Positions 50,154-58,457 of a DNA stretch of 64,000 bases are shown one piece after another. Each line of letters starts with the position of its first letter. Position 1 is the stretch's first letter. The notes beneath the pieces were generated by a model. It made no database searches. It was not told the DNA's origin and was given only the letters and a program-made list of their open reading frames with translations. The position numbers were made by a program, and so were the translations under genes. Source of the stretch: Arthrobacter sp. Hiyo4 (GTDB taxonomy: Bacteria; Actinomycetota; Actinomycetes; Actinomycetales; Micrococcaceae); contig AP014718.1 in the NCBI GenBank assembly GCA_002370555.1, positions 682,001-746,000 on the forward strand, written 5' to 3'.

Positions 50154-50893
50154 CTAGCGCTGTACGAGTGTCATTTCAAAGCTGTAGGAATCGGCGCGGT
50201 AGACGTGGTGGCCTGTTTCCACCCGGCGCCCGGTATCGTCGGTGGCCGTGCGCTCCATGGTGACCAGGGCGGAGTTCACCTCGGTCTCCAGCAGGTTTGC
50301 CTGGTATTCGTTGGCGATCACCGCCCCGATCCGCTGCGTGGCCAGACGGAAATTGACGCCGCCCGTCCGCAGGATGGCGTAGAGGCCTTCTGACGCCAGT
50401 GCGGCTTCGTCGATCGCGACGATGTCGTCCCGGACCCAGTTTTCCATCAGCGCCAGCGGCTTGCCGCCGACCTTGCGCAGGCGGGTGAAGTGATAAACCG
50501 AGGAACCGGCGGGAGCTCGAGCGCGGCCAGCGTGGCGGCATCGGCGTGGCCGTGGGAGAAGCTCAGCACTTGGGTGGTGGGCTTCTTACCGTTGTTGGTG
50601 AGATCGTCAAAAAGGCTGGAGAGTTCCAGCGGCCGGCGCACCTGGCTCGAGACCACCTGGGTTCCGACGCCGCGCTTCCGCACCAGAAGCCCGGAACGGA
50701 CCAGCTCGTCCATGGCTTTGCGCATGGTGGGTCGGGACAGGTTGAGCTGCGCCGCGAGATCGATTTCATTGTCGAGCCTGCTGCCGGGTTCGAGAACGCC
50801 GTTGTGGATGGCCGCCTCGATGCCCTGGACGACCTGGTGGTAAAGGGGCACCGGAGAGGAACGGTCGACGACGAGGCCTAGTTGATTCTTCAC
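50154..50893 (-). CDS. iolR: GntR family regulator, probable inositol repressor IolR (one frame break)
   Basis: Restored length 246 residues of the GntR/HutC type. The N-terminal winged helix reads VPLYHQVVQGIEAAIHNGVL, then DLAAQLNLSRPTMRKAMDEL and the wing LLVRKRGVGTQVV; the C-terminal half is a UTRA ligand-binding domain (DTGRRVETGHHVYRADSYSF). The frame changes near 50510. GTG 50893 has GAGGGA upstream. Corynebacterium IolR is also GntR-type and recognises KGWCHTRACA, matching the repeated operators here, so the name is a strong inference. An operator in its own promoter suggests autoregulation. Confidence 0.78.
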
Positions 50894-50968
50894 TGAATGT
50901 TCCCTCAGGTTCCGCGCCTGCCCTGGCCGGCAACCCCAAAGCGGGGCGCAGGTCCGCATATGTTCGCT

Positions 50969-50978
50969 TGATAGGACA
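50969..50978 (-). promoter_or_regulatory. IolR-type operator in the iolR promoter
   Basis: TGTCCTATCA on the minus strand matches nine of ten motif positions, 76 bp upstream of the iolR start. It would support autoregulation. Confidence 0.45.
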
Positions 50979-51056
50979 TGCTTTCTCTCTTGATGATATC
51001 AGCCGTCAGGGGCGGTCAAGCGCCCGGCGGCTGCGGAGGAGAGGGGATGGAAAATA

Positions 51057-51066
51057 TGTCCTGACA
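51057..51066 (+). promoter_or_regulatory. IolR-type operator upstream of the IolT-like transporter
   Basis: TGTCCTGACA is a perfect motif match, 14 bp upstream of the -35 box of the transporter promoter. Confidence 0.65.
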
Positions 51067-51079
51067 ATAGTATGAAGTC

Positions 51080-51108
51080 TTGACGCAGTCCTTAGAGCGC
51101 TCTAAAGT
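51080..51108 (+). promoter_or_regulatory. IolT promoter with a LacI palindrome between -35 and -10
   Basis: TTGACG (51080-51085) and TAAAGT (51103-51108) are 17 bp apart. The perfect 14-bp palindrome TTAGAGCGCTCTAA (51092-51105) fills the spacer and touches the -10 box, the strongest position for repression. The 50894-51194 gap holds this promoter and the two operators listed. Confidence 0.65.
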
Positions 51109-51194
51109 CGGTGACTGAGATCACTCGCAGGCGGCACCCCGGCCGCCTCGTCCCACCCCGGCCGGTACGGTCATCCCCTATGCGAAAGGCGACA

Positions 51195-52622
51195 ATGCTG
51201 TTGCAGAATCCAGCCCGTCTGGGCTCCCGCCACCGCGGTTACCTGGCCCGGCTCACCGTCATTTCAACCCTCGGCGGCCTGCTGTTCGGCTACGACACCG
51301 GCGTCATCTCCGGCGCCCTGCTGTACATGAATGATTCCTTCCAGATGAGCGCGGTCGAGGAAGCAACTGTGGTCAGCGCCCTTCTTTTCCCCGGCGCCGC
51401 GCTCGGCGCGCTTGCCGGCGGCCGCATGGCTGACAGGCTAGGCCGCCGCGGATCCCTCCTGGTCTGCGCCCTGCTGTTCCTGCTCGGTGCCATCGGCTGC
51501 GCCATCGCGCCCACCGTGGGCTTCATGGTGGCAGCCCGCGTGCTGCTCGGCCTCGGCGTTGGCGCTGCTGCCGTAACGTGTCCCCTCTACCTCGCGGAAA
51601 TGGCTCCAGCGAAGGTGCGCGGACGCATGGTGACCATCAATGAGCTGATGATCGTCACCGGACAGATGCTGGCATTTGCCATCAATGCCCTGCTCGACGC
51701 CCTCATCCAGGACACGGAAGTCTGGCGGACCATGCTGGGAGTCGCCTCGGTCCCGGCGCTGGCCCTGCTGGTCGGGATGCTGATGCTTCCGGAGTCTCCC
51801 CGCTGGTACGCCGTCCGCGGCCGCTTTGATGAAAGCCGCCGGGTCCTCAACCTCAGCCGCACCCCCGAAGAAGCAGCCACCGAATTCGAAGAAATCGCCC
51901 GGTCCGCACAGACGGCAACGAAGGAACGCGGCCACGCCTGGCGGGACCTGCGCGACAACCCCTGGATGCGCCGGCTTCTCTGGATCGGCATCGGCCTTGC
52001 CGTCGTACAGCAGGCCACGGGAATCAACACCGTGAACTACTACGCCCCCAGCATTCTGGAGAAGAGCGGGCTGGGCGTCAGCGCATCCCTGGTGGCCACC
52101 ATCGGCGTCGGCGTCACTTCGGTGCTCATGACCATCCTGGGCATCTGGCTGCTGGGCTTCATCGGGCGGCGGCGGATGCTGGTTGTTGGCTTCTCCGGCG
52201 TGGTGGGCTCACAGGCACTGCTGGCAGTGGTCTTCCTCCTCCCGCAGTCCGATCTGGCCAGCTACACCATCCTCGCCGCCATGATGCTGTTCGTGGCATT
52301 CGTCCAGTGCTTCATCGGCACCTGCGTCTGGCTGCTCCTGTCCGAGATGTTCCCGCTCGCCATCCGAGGCTTCGCAATGGGCATCGCTGTCTTCGCGCTG
52401 TGGACCGTCAACGCAGCCATCTCGTTCCTGTTCCCGATCGTGGTCGGCGCCCTCGGATCCACCGGGACTTTCGGGCTGTTCGTCCTTGTCAATGCGGCGT
52501 CCCTGGTCTTCGTGGTCAAATGCGTACCCGAAACCAAGGGCCGCTCCCTGGAGGAACTGGAAGAGCAGTTCCGCGGCGACACTGCACGGATTCCGGAAGC
52601 GCGGATTTCCGAACTGGTGTAA
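51195..52622 (+). CDS. MFS sugar porter, probable myo-inositol transporter (IolT-like)
   Basis: About 475 residues, intact, twelve helices. Sugar-porter signatures: LGGLLFGYDTGVISGALLYM, RLGRRGSLL between helices 2 and 3, PESPRWYAVRGR after helix 6, QQATGINTVNYYAPSI in helix 7, and PETKGRSLEELEEQF at the C-terminus. Such proteins import inositol or hexoses with protons. ATG 51195 has GAAAGG five bases upstream; ATG 51180 would add five residues. Divergence from iolR and the operators support inositol as substrate. Confidence 0.87.
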   Translation: MLLQNPARLGSRHRGYLARLTVISTLGGLLFGYDTGVISGALLYMNDSFQMSAVEEATVVSALLFPGAALGALAGGRMADRLGRRGSLLVCALLFLLGAIGCAIAPTVGFMVAARVLLGLGVGAAAVTCPLYLAEMAPAKVRGRMVTINELMIVTGQMLAFAINALLDALIQDTEVWRTMLGVASVPALALLVGMLMLPESPRWYAVRGRFDESRRVLNLSRTPEEAATEFEEIARSAQTATKERGHAWRDLRDNPWMRRLLWIGIGLAVVQQATGINTVNYYAPSILEKSGLGVSASLVATIGVGVTSVLMTILGIWLLGFIGRRRMLVVGFSGVVGSQALLAVVFLLPQSDLASYTILAAMMLFVAFVQCFIGTCVWLLLSEMFPLAIRGFAMGIAVFALWTVNAAISFLFPIVVGALGSTGTFGLFVLVNAASLVFVVKCVPETKGRSLEELEEQFRGDTARIPEARISELV

Positions 52623-52681
52623 CGGGCCCGCCGAGCGGCACGGTCCGTGCTGAGCCCGGCCGGAGGGCCCTAGGCTGGGGA

Positions 52682-53147
52682 ATGAACAACAGATACCTGG
52701 TCTCCCGTGAGCGCTTCATCGCAGCCCGCCGGAAGTGATCTTCGATGTGCTGGCCACACCGGCGCTGCACAGTGTGATTGACGGTTCCGGCACGGTGAAG
52801 GGCGCCCAGCCGCGGGACCGGAGCGGCTGGGCCTCGGGGCCCGCTTCGGCATGGAGATGAACATGGCCGTGGACTACAAGATCCTCAACACCGTCTGCGA
52901 GTTCGAGGAGGGCAGGCGCATCGCCTGGCGCCACTTTTATGGACATGTCTGGCGCTACATCCTTGAACCGGCCACCGGCGCCGCAGGTACCGCCGGTACC
53001 CGCGTCACCGAGCAATGGGATGCCAGGACTGTCCGCGGCAGGGTTCTGCTCCGGCTGGCAGGATACCTGCGGCGCCATCCAGCCAGCATCGACAGGACCC
53101 TGGCCAGGCTGGACGGGCATGTGGCCGGCCCGGTCGGCCCGGCATAA
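52682..53147 (+). CDS. SRPBCC family protein (two frame breaks)
   Basis: Restored length 155 residues of the polyketide-cyclase/START type: MNNRYLVSRERFIAA, PEVIFDVLATPALHSVIDGS, then YKILNTVCEFEEGRRIAWRH and a helical C-terminus with the long alpha helix (IDRTLARLDGHV). Breaks near 52728 (CCC run) and 52825. Ligand unknown. It lies 12 bp before the LOG-family gene and may share its transcript. Confidence 0.78.
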
Positions 53148-53159
53148 CAGGACCATGCA

Positions 53160-54125
53160 GTGAACCCCGCAGGCAGCCTCAACCCGAGCCCGCGGACCCT
53201 TGAGGTTGAGACCCTGGACAGTTTCGACCGGCTAGTGGCGGCCGACGCCGTGACCATGCAGGGCTGGCATGCCCAGTCCCTGGACCTGCGTGGCCGGGAA
53301 GGCGCGCTGGAAACCCTGGACGTGGAAGGCGCCATCTTCCTTGGCTGCACCTTCGGCCAGGGGGTTGAAGAGAGGCTCCGGCGCCGCGGCGCACTGATCT
53401 TCCCCAGGCTGCATGACCACGCGATCGGTGATGCCCTGGAGGGGTTCATGCGATCGGACATCTGCGCGGGCCGGATCACCGTGGGCGTGATGGGCGGCCA
53501 TGAGGCACAGCGCGGCACCCCGGAGTTTGCCCAGGCGGCCGAGCTGGGCAGGCTCCTGGCGCAGACCGGGCGGATGGTGGCAACCGGCGGCGGCCCGGGT
53601 GCCATGGAAGCAGCAAACCTGGGCGCGTATCTGAGCCGCGTTCCGCACGCGGAGTTCACGGCCGCGCTCGCCGGCCTTGGAGCCGTCCCCGGCTTCCGCC
53701 CCTCGGTGTCCGCGTGGGCCCGCGAGGCGGCCGCCGTCGTCGAACGCCATCCGGGCGGAACGCCATCGCTGGGCATCCCCACATGGTTCTACGGGCATGA
53801 GCCGCCGAACTACTTTGCCACCCACATCGCCAAGTACTTCGCCAACGCCATCCGGGAGGCGATCCTGCTGGAACTGTGCGACGGCGGCATCATCTTCCTG
53901 CCGGGAGCGGCCGGCACCGTGCAGGAAATTTTCCAGGACGCCTGCGAGAACTACTACAGCGCCCGGGAAGCCGTGACGCCGATGGTGCTGGTGGGACGGC
54001 AGCACTGGGAGCACGAGTATCCCGCGTGGCCCATGCTCCGGCGGCTCGCTGCCGGACGGGCCATGGAGGACCGGATCTTCCTGGTGGACAGTGTGGACGA
54101 GGCGCTCGCGGTGCTGGGCGGATGA
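53160..54125 (+). CDS. LOG family (TIGR00730-like) nucleotide-binding protein
   Basis: A 321-residue intact protein. The nucleotide-binding motifs are VGVMGGHEAQRGT, ATGGGPGAMEAANLGAYLS and PGAAGTVQEIFQDACENYY, a variant of the PGGxGTxxE motif in which the second Gly is Ala. LOG enzymes release ribose-5-phosphate from AMP-type substrates, including cytokinin ribotides. The extra 90 residues at the N-terminus make it longer than typical LOG proteins, so a different nucleotide-related role is possible. Starts at GTG. Confidence 0.78.
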   Translation: MNPAGSLNPSPRTLEVETLDSFDRLVAADAVTMQGWHAQSLDLRGREGALETLDVEGAIFLGCTFGQGVEERLRRRGALIFPRLHDHAIGDALEGFMRSDICAGRITVGVMGGHEAQRGTPEFAQAAELGRLLAQTGRMVATGGGPGAMEAANLGAYLSRVPHAEFTAALAGLGAVPGFRPSVSAWAREAAAVVERHPGGTPSLGIPTWFYGHEPPNYFATHIAKYFANAIREAILLELCDGGIIFLPGAAGTVQEIFQDACENYYSAREAVTPMVLVGRQHWEHEYPAWPMLRRLAAGRAMEDRIFLVDSVDEALAVLGG

Positions 54126-54147
54126 CTATTCCGGCGTCCGGCCGTTG

Positions 54148-55285
54148 CTAACCCACCACGGTGCCGAAGGCCAGCCCCAGTACGTAGGTCACGGCGGCGG
54201 CGCCCAGACCGATTCCCAGCTGGCGCAGCCCGCGCGTCAGCGGCGACGTCCCGGACAGCAGGCCCACGATTCCGCCGGTCGCCAGCAGCGCCAGCCCCAC
54301 CAGCACCGCTGCCACCACCAGTGCGGTCACCCCGGTCAGGCCGAACAGGAACGGCAGGATGGGGACTACGGCGCCGGACGCGAAAAAGCAGAAGCTGGAC
54401 AGGGCCGCCCCCACGCGGTGCCCACGGCCTCGTGCTGGTCCTCTGTCTCCGGCAGCTCGGGCTGGAGCGACAGGCTGGGATCGCAGTCGCAGCCCAGCAG
54501 CCCCATGCGTTCGGCCACACGGTGTGCTGCCGCTTCGTCGGACATCCCGCGCGCCAGGTAGACGAGCATCAGTTCGTTGTGTTCGATGTCCAGCTTCGGG
54601 GCGGCCGCGAGTGTGATCTGGGTGGGACGCGTGGCTGCCAGGAGCTCGCGCTGGGACCGCACGGAGACAAACTCGCCCGCGGCCATGGACATGGCACCGG
54701 CTAGGAGCCCTGCCACACCGCTGAGCAGCACCACCCCGCTCGCCACTCCGGAAGCGGCCATGCCCACCACGAGCGAAAGGTTGCTGACCAGGCCATCATT
54801 GGCGCCAAAAACGGCGGCACGGAACGTCCCGGCAAGCCGGTTACGGCCACGGGTTGCCAGGCCTCGGACCACTTCCTCATGGATCTGTTCGTCCGCCGCC
54901 ATGGCGTCCGTGGCGTTGGGCTCCAAGGCGTAGGGGGAGCGGCCTTCAGCACGTTGGGCGAGGGCCAGAACGAAAACGGAGCCGAAGTGGCGGGCCAGGA
55001 AGCCCAGGAACTGGCTGCGGACGGACGCCGGCCGGGATTTTTGGGCGTGGTCGCCGAGAAGCGTGAGCCAGTGGCCTCGTGCCGCCCTTCGGCTTCAGCG
55101 AGGGCCAGCAGGATGGCGCGCTCTTCGCCGTCGCGGTTCTGGGCGAGATCGCGGTAGACGGCGGCCTCTGCCCGTTCATCCGCCAAGTACTGGCGCCACC
55201 GGCGGATGTCGGCCGGCGTGGGCTGCGGCGCGGATGGAATGGATTCCGCGGGCCGGGCTTGGCTGGGATTGGGGTGCTGAGACAC
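54148..55285 (-). CDS. VIT1/CCC1 family membrane protein with ferritin-like domain (two frame breaks)
   Basis: Restored length 379 residues. The N-terminal 140 residues are a ferritin-like four-helix region with Glu and His ligands (YLADERAEAAVYRDLAQN, LALAEAEGRHEATG). The C-terminal part has five helices of the VIT/CCC1 fold (AVFGANDGLVSNLSLVVGMA, AGAMSMAAGEFVSVRSQREL). This is the plan of membrane-bound ferritin MbfA-type iron or manganese exporters. GTG 55285 has AGGAG upstream. Breaks near 55060 and 54415. Confidence 0.84.
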
Positions 55286-55553
55286 GCAAGGCTCCTGTGC
55301 TGGATGGGCATGGTTCGGCCCCATTGCACCGCCCAGCATACCGCGGAATTCCGCGGATTTTCGGCTGGCTGCCCTCACTGCGGAGTTTAGGTTTCCCTCA
55401 AAAATCGGCGGTCTTCCGCGTGTGCCCGGACGGGTTGCGCCGGCTCTTGACCGGGCCCAGCGGCGGTGCTGTGATGAAGGAGTGGCGTCCGCCCGCACCC
55501 ACCGGCGGCGCCCATCAACAAAGCACGTCAGGCGAACAAACGGAGGTCGAATC

Positions 55554-55778
55554 ATGAGCACCACCGGACAGCACCCGGACATGCCGCACTTGGAATCTGT
55601 TGAATCGGATCCCGCCTACGACTACGCCGATGACGTCCCCATCAGCGTGGACGACTGGGACGCCGAGGACGAGTTCCTGGACGCCGAAGAGGTGGTGGTT
55701 CCCACGCCCCCGGTAACGGTCGACGCCGAGGAGCGCGTGGTTCCACTCGATGAGGACGAGTTCCGCGGAGCCGAATAG
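55554..55778 (+). CDS. Small acidic protein of unknown function
   Basis: A 74-residue highly acidic protein, without Cys, membrane segment or motif: MSTTGQHPDMPHLESVESDP, then alternating Asp/Glu and hydrophobic residues (VDDWDAEDEFLDAEEVVVP). ATG 55554 has CGGAGG upstream, and a terminator follows at once, so it is a real single-gene unit. It could be a disordered or partner-binding protein. I do not recognise a family. Confidence 0.65.
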   Translation: MSTTGQHPDMPHLESVESDPAYDYADDVPISVDDWDAEDEFLDAEEVVVPTPPVTVDAEERVVPLDEDEFRGAE

Positions 55779-55783
55779 AACGA

Positions 55784-55835
55784 ACGACGGCGGCACTCCG
55801 GTTCGCGGTGAAGCGAAGGGGAGTGCCGCCGTCGT
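55784..55835. terminator. Bidirectional terminator with nested hairpin
   Basis: Perfect 16-bp arms at 55784-55799 and 55820-55835 (ACGACGGCGGCACTCC and its complement), with an inner TTCGC/GCGAA hairpin in the loop. The outer ten bases match the terminators at 24340 and 26063. Confidence 0.85.
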
Positions 55836-55838
55836 ACT

Positions 55839-55879
55839 CTCCGGTGACCGAGCCTGTTATCTCCGGTGATCGAGCCTGT
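55839..55879. repeat. Two direct copies of a 19-bp repeat
   Basis: CTCCGGTGACCGAGCCTGT (55839-55857) and CTCCGGTGATCGAGCCTGT (55861-55879) differ by one base. The second continues CGAGAC, resembling the dispersed GATCGAGCCTGTCGAGAC intergenic repeat of Micrococcales genomes (from memory). Confidence 0.7.
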
Positions 55880-55884
55880 CGAGA

Positions 55885-57422
55885 CTAGCGGCTCGTGTGG
55901 CTGGCGACCGGGTGGGCCTCCATGGGCAGCTCTTCGGTGACCGCTCCCGCGACCCGCTTCTCCCATGCCTCCCGGACCTCTGGCTCCGTGGGGGCGTGAG
56001 CAGCGAGATCACGATGTAGGAAACCAGCGAGGCGCCGAGGCCCAGTAGATGGGTTCGTTGGCGTAGACGCCGTCAACGCTGGGGATGACTCCGACGGCGT
56101 ACATGATCAGCAGTGCCAGGGTCAGGACCGAGCCAACGGCCATGGACCAGGCGGCTGCGATGCCGGTGCCGCGCTTCCAGACCAGGCCGCCGAGGATGGC
56201 CACCAGCAGGCCGCCCACCAGGATGTCGTAGGCGATGGTCAGTGCCACCACGACGTCCTGTGCCGCCATGGAGATCAGCACGGCCACGATGCCCAGGCCC
56301 AGGACCCAGTAACGGTTGGCCTTGACGTCGTGCTCGGGGTTTTCGGTGTCGTCGGTGTCGATCGTCTTGCCGAACCAGCTGGCCACGAACGGCACCACGT
56401 CGGCGCGGGCCACCGTTGCGGCCGCGATCAGGGCGCCGGAGGCAGTGGACATCATGGCGGCGACTGCGGCGGCCATGACCAGGCCGCCGATGCCGATCGG
56501 CAGGATGTGGGTGGCAACCTCGGCGTAGACAACGTCCTTGCCAAGGGCCTTCACATCGATGTCGGGCAGGGCCACGCGGGCCGCCAGACCGATCAGGGCG
56601 CCGGCGACACCGTACAGGATGCAATAGACGCCGGCCGTTGCGCCGCCCCAGCGGGCCACGGTGGGGTCTTGGCGGTAAAGACCCGCTGCCAGATGTCCTG
56701 GCCGATCAGCAGGCCGAGGGTGTAGACCACGAAGTACGTGATGATGGTCTGGAGCCCGATGCCATCAAGCTGGAAGAAGCTGGCGTCAACGCGGGCACGG
56801 ATCCCGTCGAAGCCGCCGGCGGCGTTGAGGGTGAACGGCAGCATCAGGGCGAAGATGCCCACGGTCTTGATGATGAACTGCACCTGGTCGGCCAGGGTGA
56901 TGGACCACATGCCGCCGATGGTGGAGTAGACCAGGACGATGGCGCCGCCGACTGCGATGGCGAGCCAGCGCTCCCAGCCGAACAGGACCACGAAGATGGT
57001 GGCGTAGGCGCCGGTGGAAGTGGCGCAGAGCATCAGGGTGTAGGCCAGCATCACGATGCCGGAGGTCTGGGTGGCGCGCTGGCCGTAGCGCAGGCTGAGC
57101 ATCTGGGAGACCGTGTAGATCTTCAGGCGCTGGATGGTGCCGGCGAAGAGCAGGCTCAGGAGGAGCACACCCGCACCGATGGCCACCACCAGCCACATGC
57201 CGGAGATGCCGAACTTGTAGCCCAGGCCGACACCGCCGACGGTGGAGGCACCGCCCAGGACGACGGCGGCCATGGTGCCGGTGTAGAGCAGGGGCCGAGG
57301 CGGCGGCCGGCAACCAGGAAGTCGCTGTTGTTCTTGGTGCGGGACTTGCCCCACCAGCCGAAGGCCAGCATGGCGACGAGGTACACCACCACGATGGCGA
57401 TGTTGACGAAGTTAGCGTCCAT
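55885..57422 (-). CDS. Sodium:solute symporter (four frame breaks)
   Basis: Restored length 513 residues with about thirteen helices of the SSS family: MDANFVNIAIVVVYLVAMLA, GWWGKSRTKNNSDFLVAGRR, AAVVLGGASTVGGVGLGYKF, TLADQVQFIIKTVGIFALML and MAAAVAAMMSTASGALIAAA (the conserved Na-site helix). Breaks lie near 57295, 56665, 56040 and 55995. It is divergent from a cupin regulator with palindromes in between, and close to guanidino-compound catabolic genes, so it may import an amine, guanidino acid or amino acid. That assignment is inference. Confidence 0.86.
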
Positions 57423-57511
57423 TTGGGCTCCTTGGAGCTGATTTGCAGTGTGTCTGGAATCCCGGCGGCGTTGCTGGGGAAGCCGGTATTCCGCTGCTCT
57501 TGTGGAATTGG

Positions 57512-57557
57512 GAGGAAGAGTTCCTCAAATATTGCCTCACAGGCAACACTTGTTGCC
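57512..57557. promoter_or_regulatory. Palindrome cluster between the symporter and the cupin regulator
   Basis: GAGGAA-GAG-TTCCTC (57512-57526), TTGCCT-CAC-AGGCAA (57532-57546) and GGCAACA-CT-TGTTGCC (57542-57557) are all perfect dyads. They lie in the divergent promoter region and are likely operators for the cupin regulator. The rest of 57423-57705 shows no gene. Confidence 0.55.
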
Positions 57558-57705
57558 CAGAAGCGTATGCTGTGACCGACGCAACAGTCAAGGTTGGCCG
57601 TCCTATCTGTTGTTCGCCGCGGCGCCCACCACGTCACGCGGGTCGGCTGGCCATTAGGATTGCTCCAGAGATGGGGCCGCACCGCCGGCCACGAAAGGTC
57701 TGCAC

Positions 57706-58281
57706 ATGAAGGCACTGCCAGTTGAGCCGAGCAACGTTCCCGTTGCCATCGGTTCCCGAATCCGTGCCGCCCGGCAGTCGCAGCGTCTGACCATCGAGCA
57801 GGTTGCCGACGCCACCGGCCTGACCAAAGGCTTCCTCAGTCGCGTGGAACGTGACCTTACGTCGCCGTCGGTCGCGTCCCTGGTGACGCTGTGCCAGGTC
57901 CTGTCCATCTCGATCGGCGACTTGTTTGTGGCCCCGGAAACCCACCTGACCAAGCGGGACGAAGGCCCACGGATTTCCCTGGGCGGCGAAGGCATCGTGG
58001 AGCGGCTGCTGACCGCCCGTTCCGAACGGCGCATCCAGATCATCCAGGCCGTCATTGAGCCGCATGGTCGCGGCGAGGCTGAGCTTTACGCCGTGGACTG
58101 CGACGTGGATGTGCTCCATGTGATCAAGGGGCGCATCCGGCTGATCCTGACCAACGAGGAATACGAGCTCAGCACTGGCGACACCGTGACCTTCCCGGGC
58201 CGGGAACCGCATACGTGGGTCAATCCCACCGACGAGGCCGTCGAGGTTCTCTGGGTCCTGGTCCCTGCCGCCAGCCGGTAG
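57706..58281 (+). CDS. XRE family regulator with cupin sensor domain
   Basis: A 191-residue intact protein: HTH (IGSRIRAARQSQRLTIEQVA, then TGLTKGFLSRVERDLTSPSV) at residues 15-70 and a C-terminal cupin (DCDVDVLHVIKGRIRLIL to GDTVTFPGREPHTWVN) at about 120-185 as a small-molecule or metal sensor. Members of this group, such as PuuR, often control polyamine and amine use, which suits the nearby agmatinase-type gene. Ligand not known. Confidence 0.87.
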   Translation: MKALPVEPSNVPVAIGSRIRAARQSQRLTIEQVADATGLTKGFLSRVERDLTSPSVASLVTLCQVLSISIGDLFVAPETHLTKRDEGPRISLGGEGIVERLLTARSERRIQIIQAVIEPHGRGEAELYAVDCDVDVLHVIKGRIRLILTNEEYELSTGDTVTFPGREPHTWVNPTDEAVEVLWVLVPAASR

Positions 58282-58345
58282 GTTGTTGCTTCCACCGCTC
58301 TCTAGCGTTGCGGCGCTCTCGCCCTCCGCCGCGCCTTCCGTGCGT

Positions 58346-58454
58346 TCCTGCCCAGTTTGTGGCCCGTTTTCTTCTGGCTTCGCACCGGCAACCCCAGCGT
58401 GACCCTGGAAATCAGCGGTTCATCTCAGGTGCTCGCCAAGGCAACTGGGCGGGA
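58346..58454. repeat. Inverted-repeat unit at the 3' side of the AbiEi/DUF559 gene
   Basis: TCCTGCCCAGTTTG (58346) faces GGCAACTGGGCGGGA (58440-58454) in inverted orientation. The same 15 bases recur exactly at 59471 on the other side of the gene. Confidence 0.55.
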
Positions 58455-58457
58455 ATG

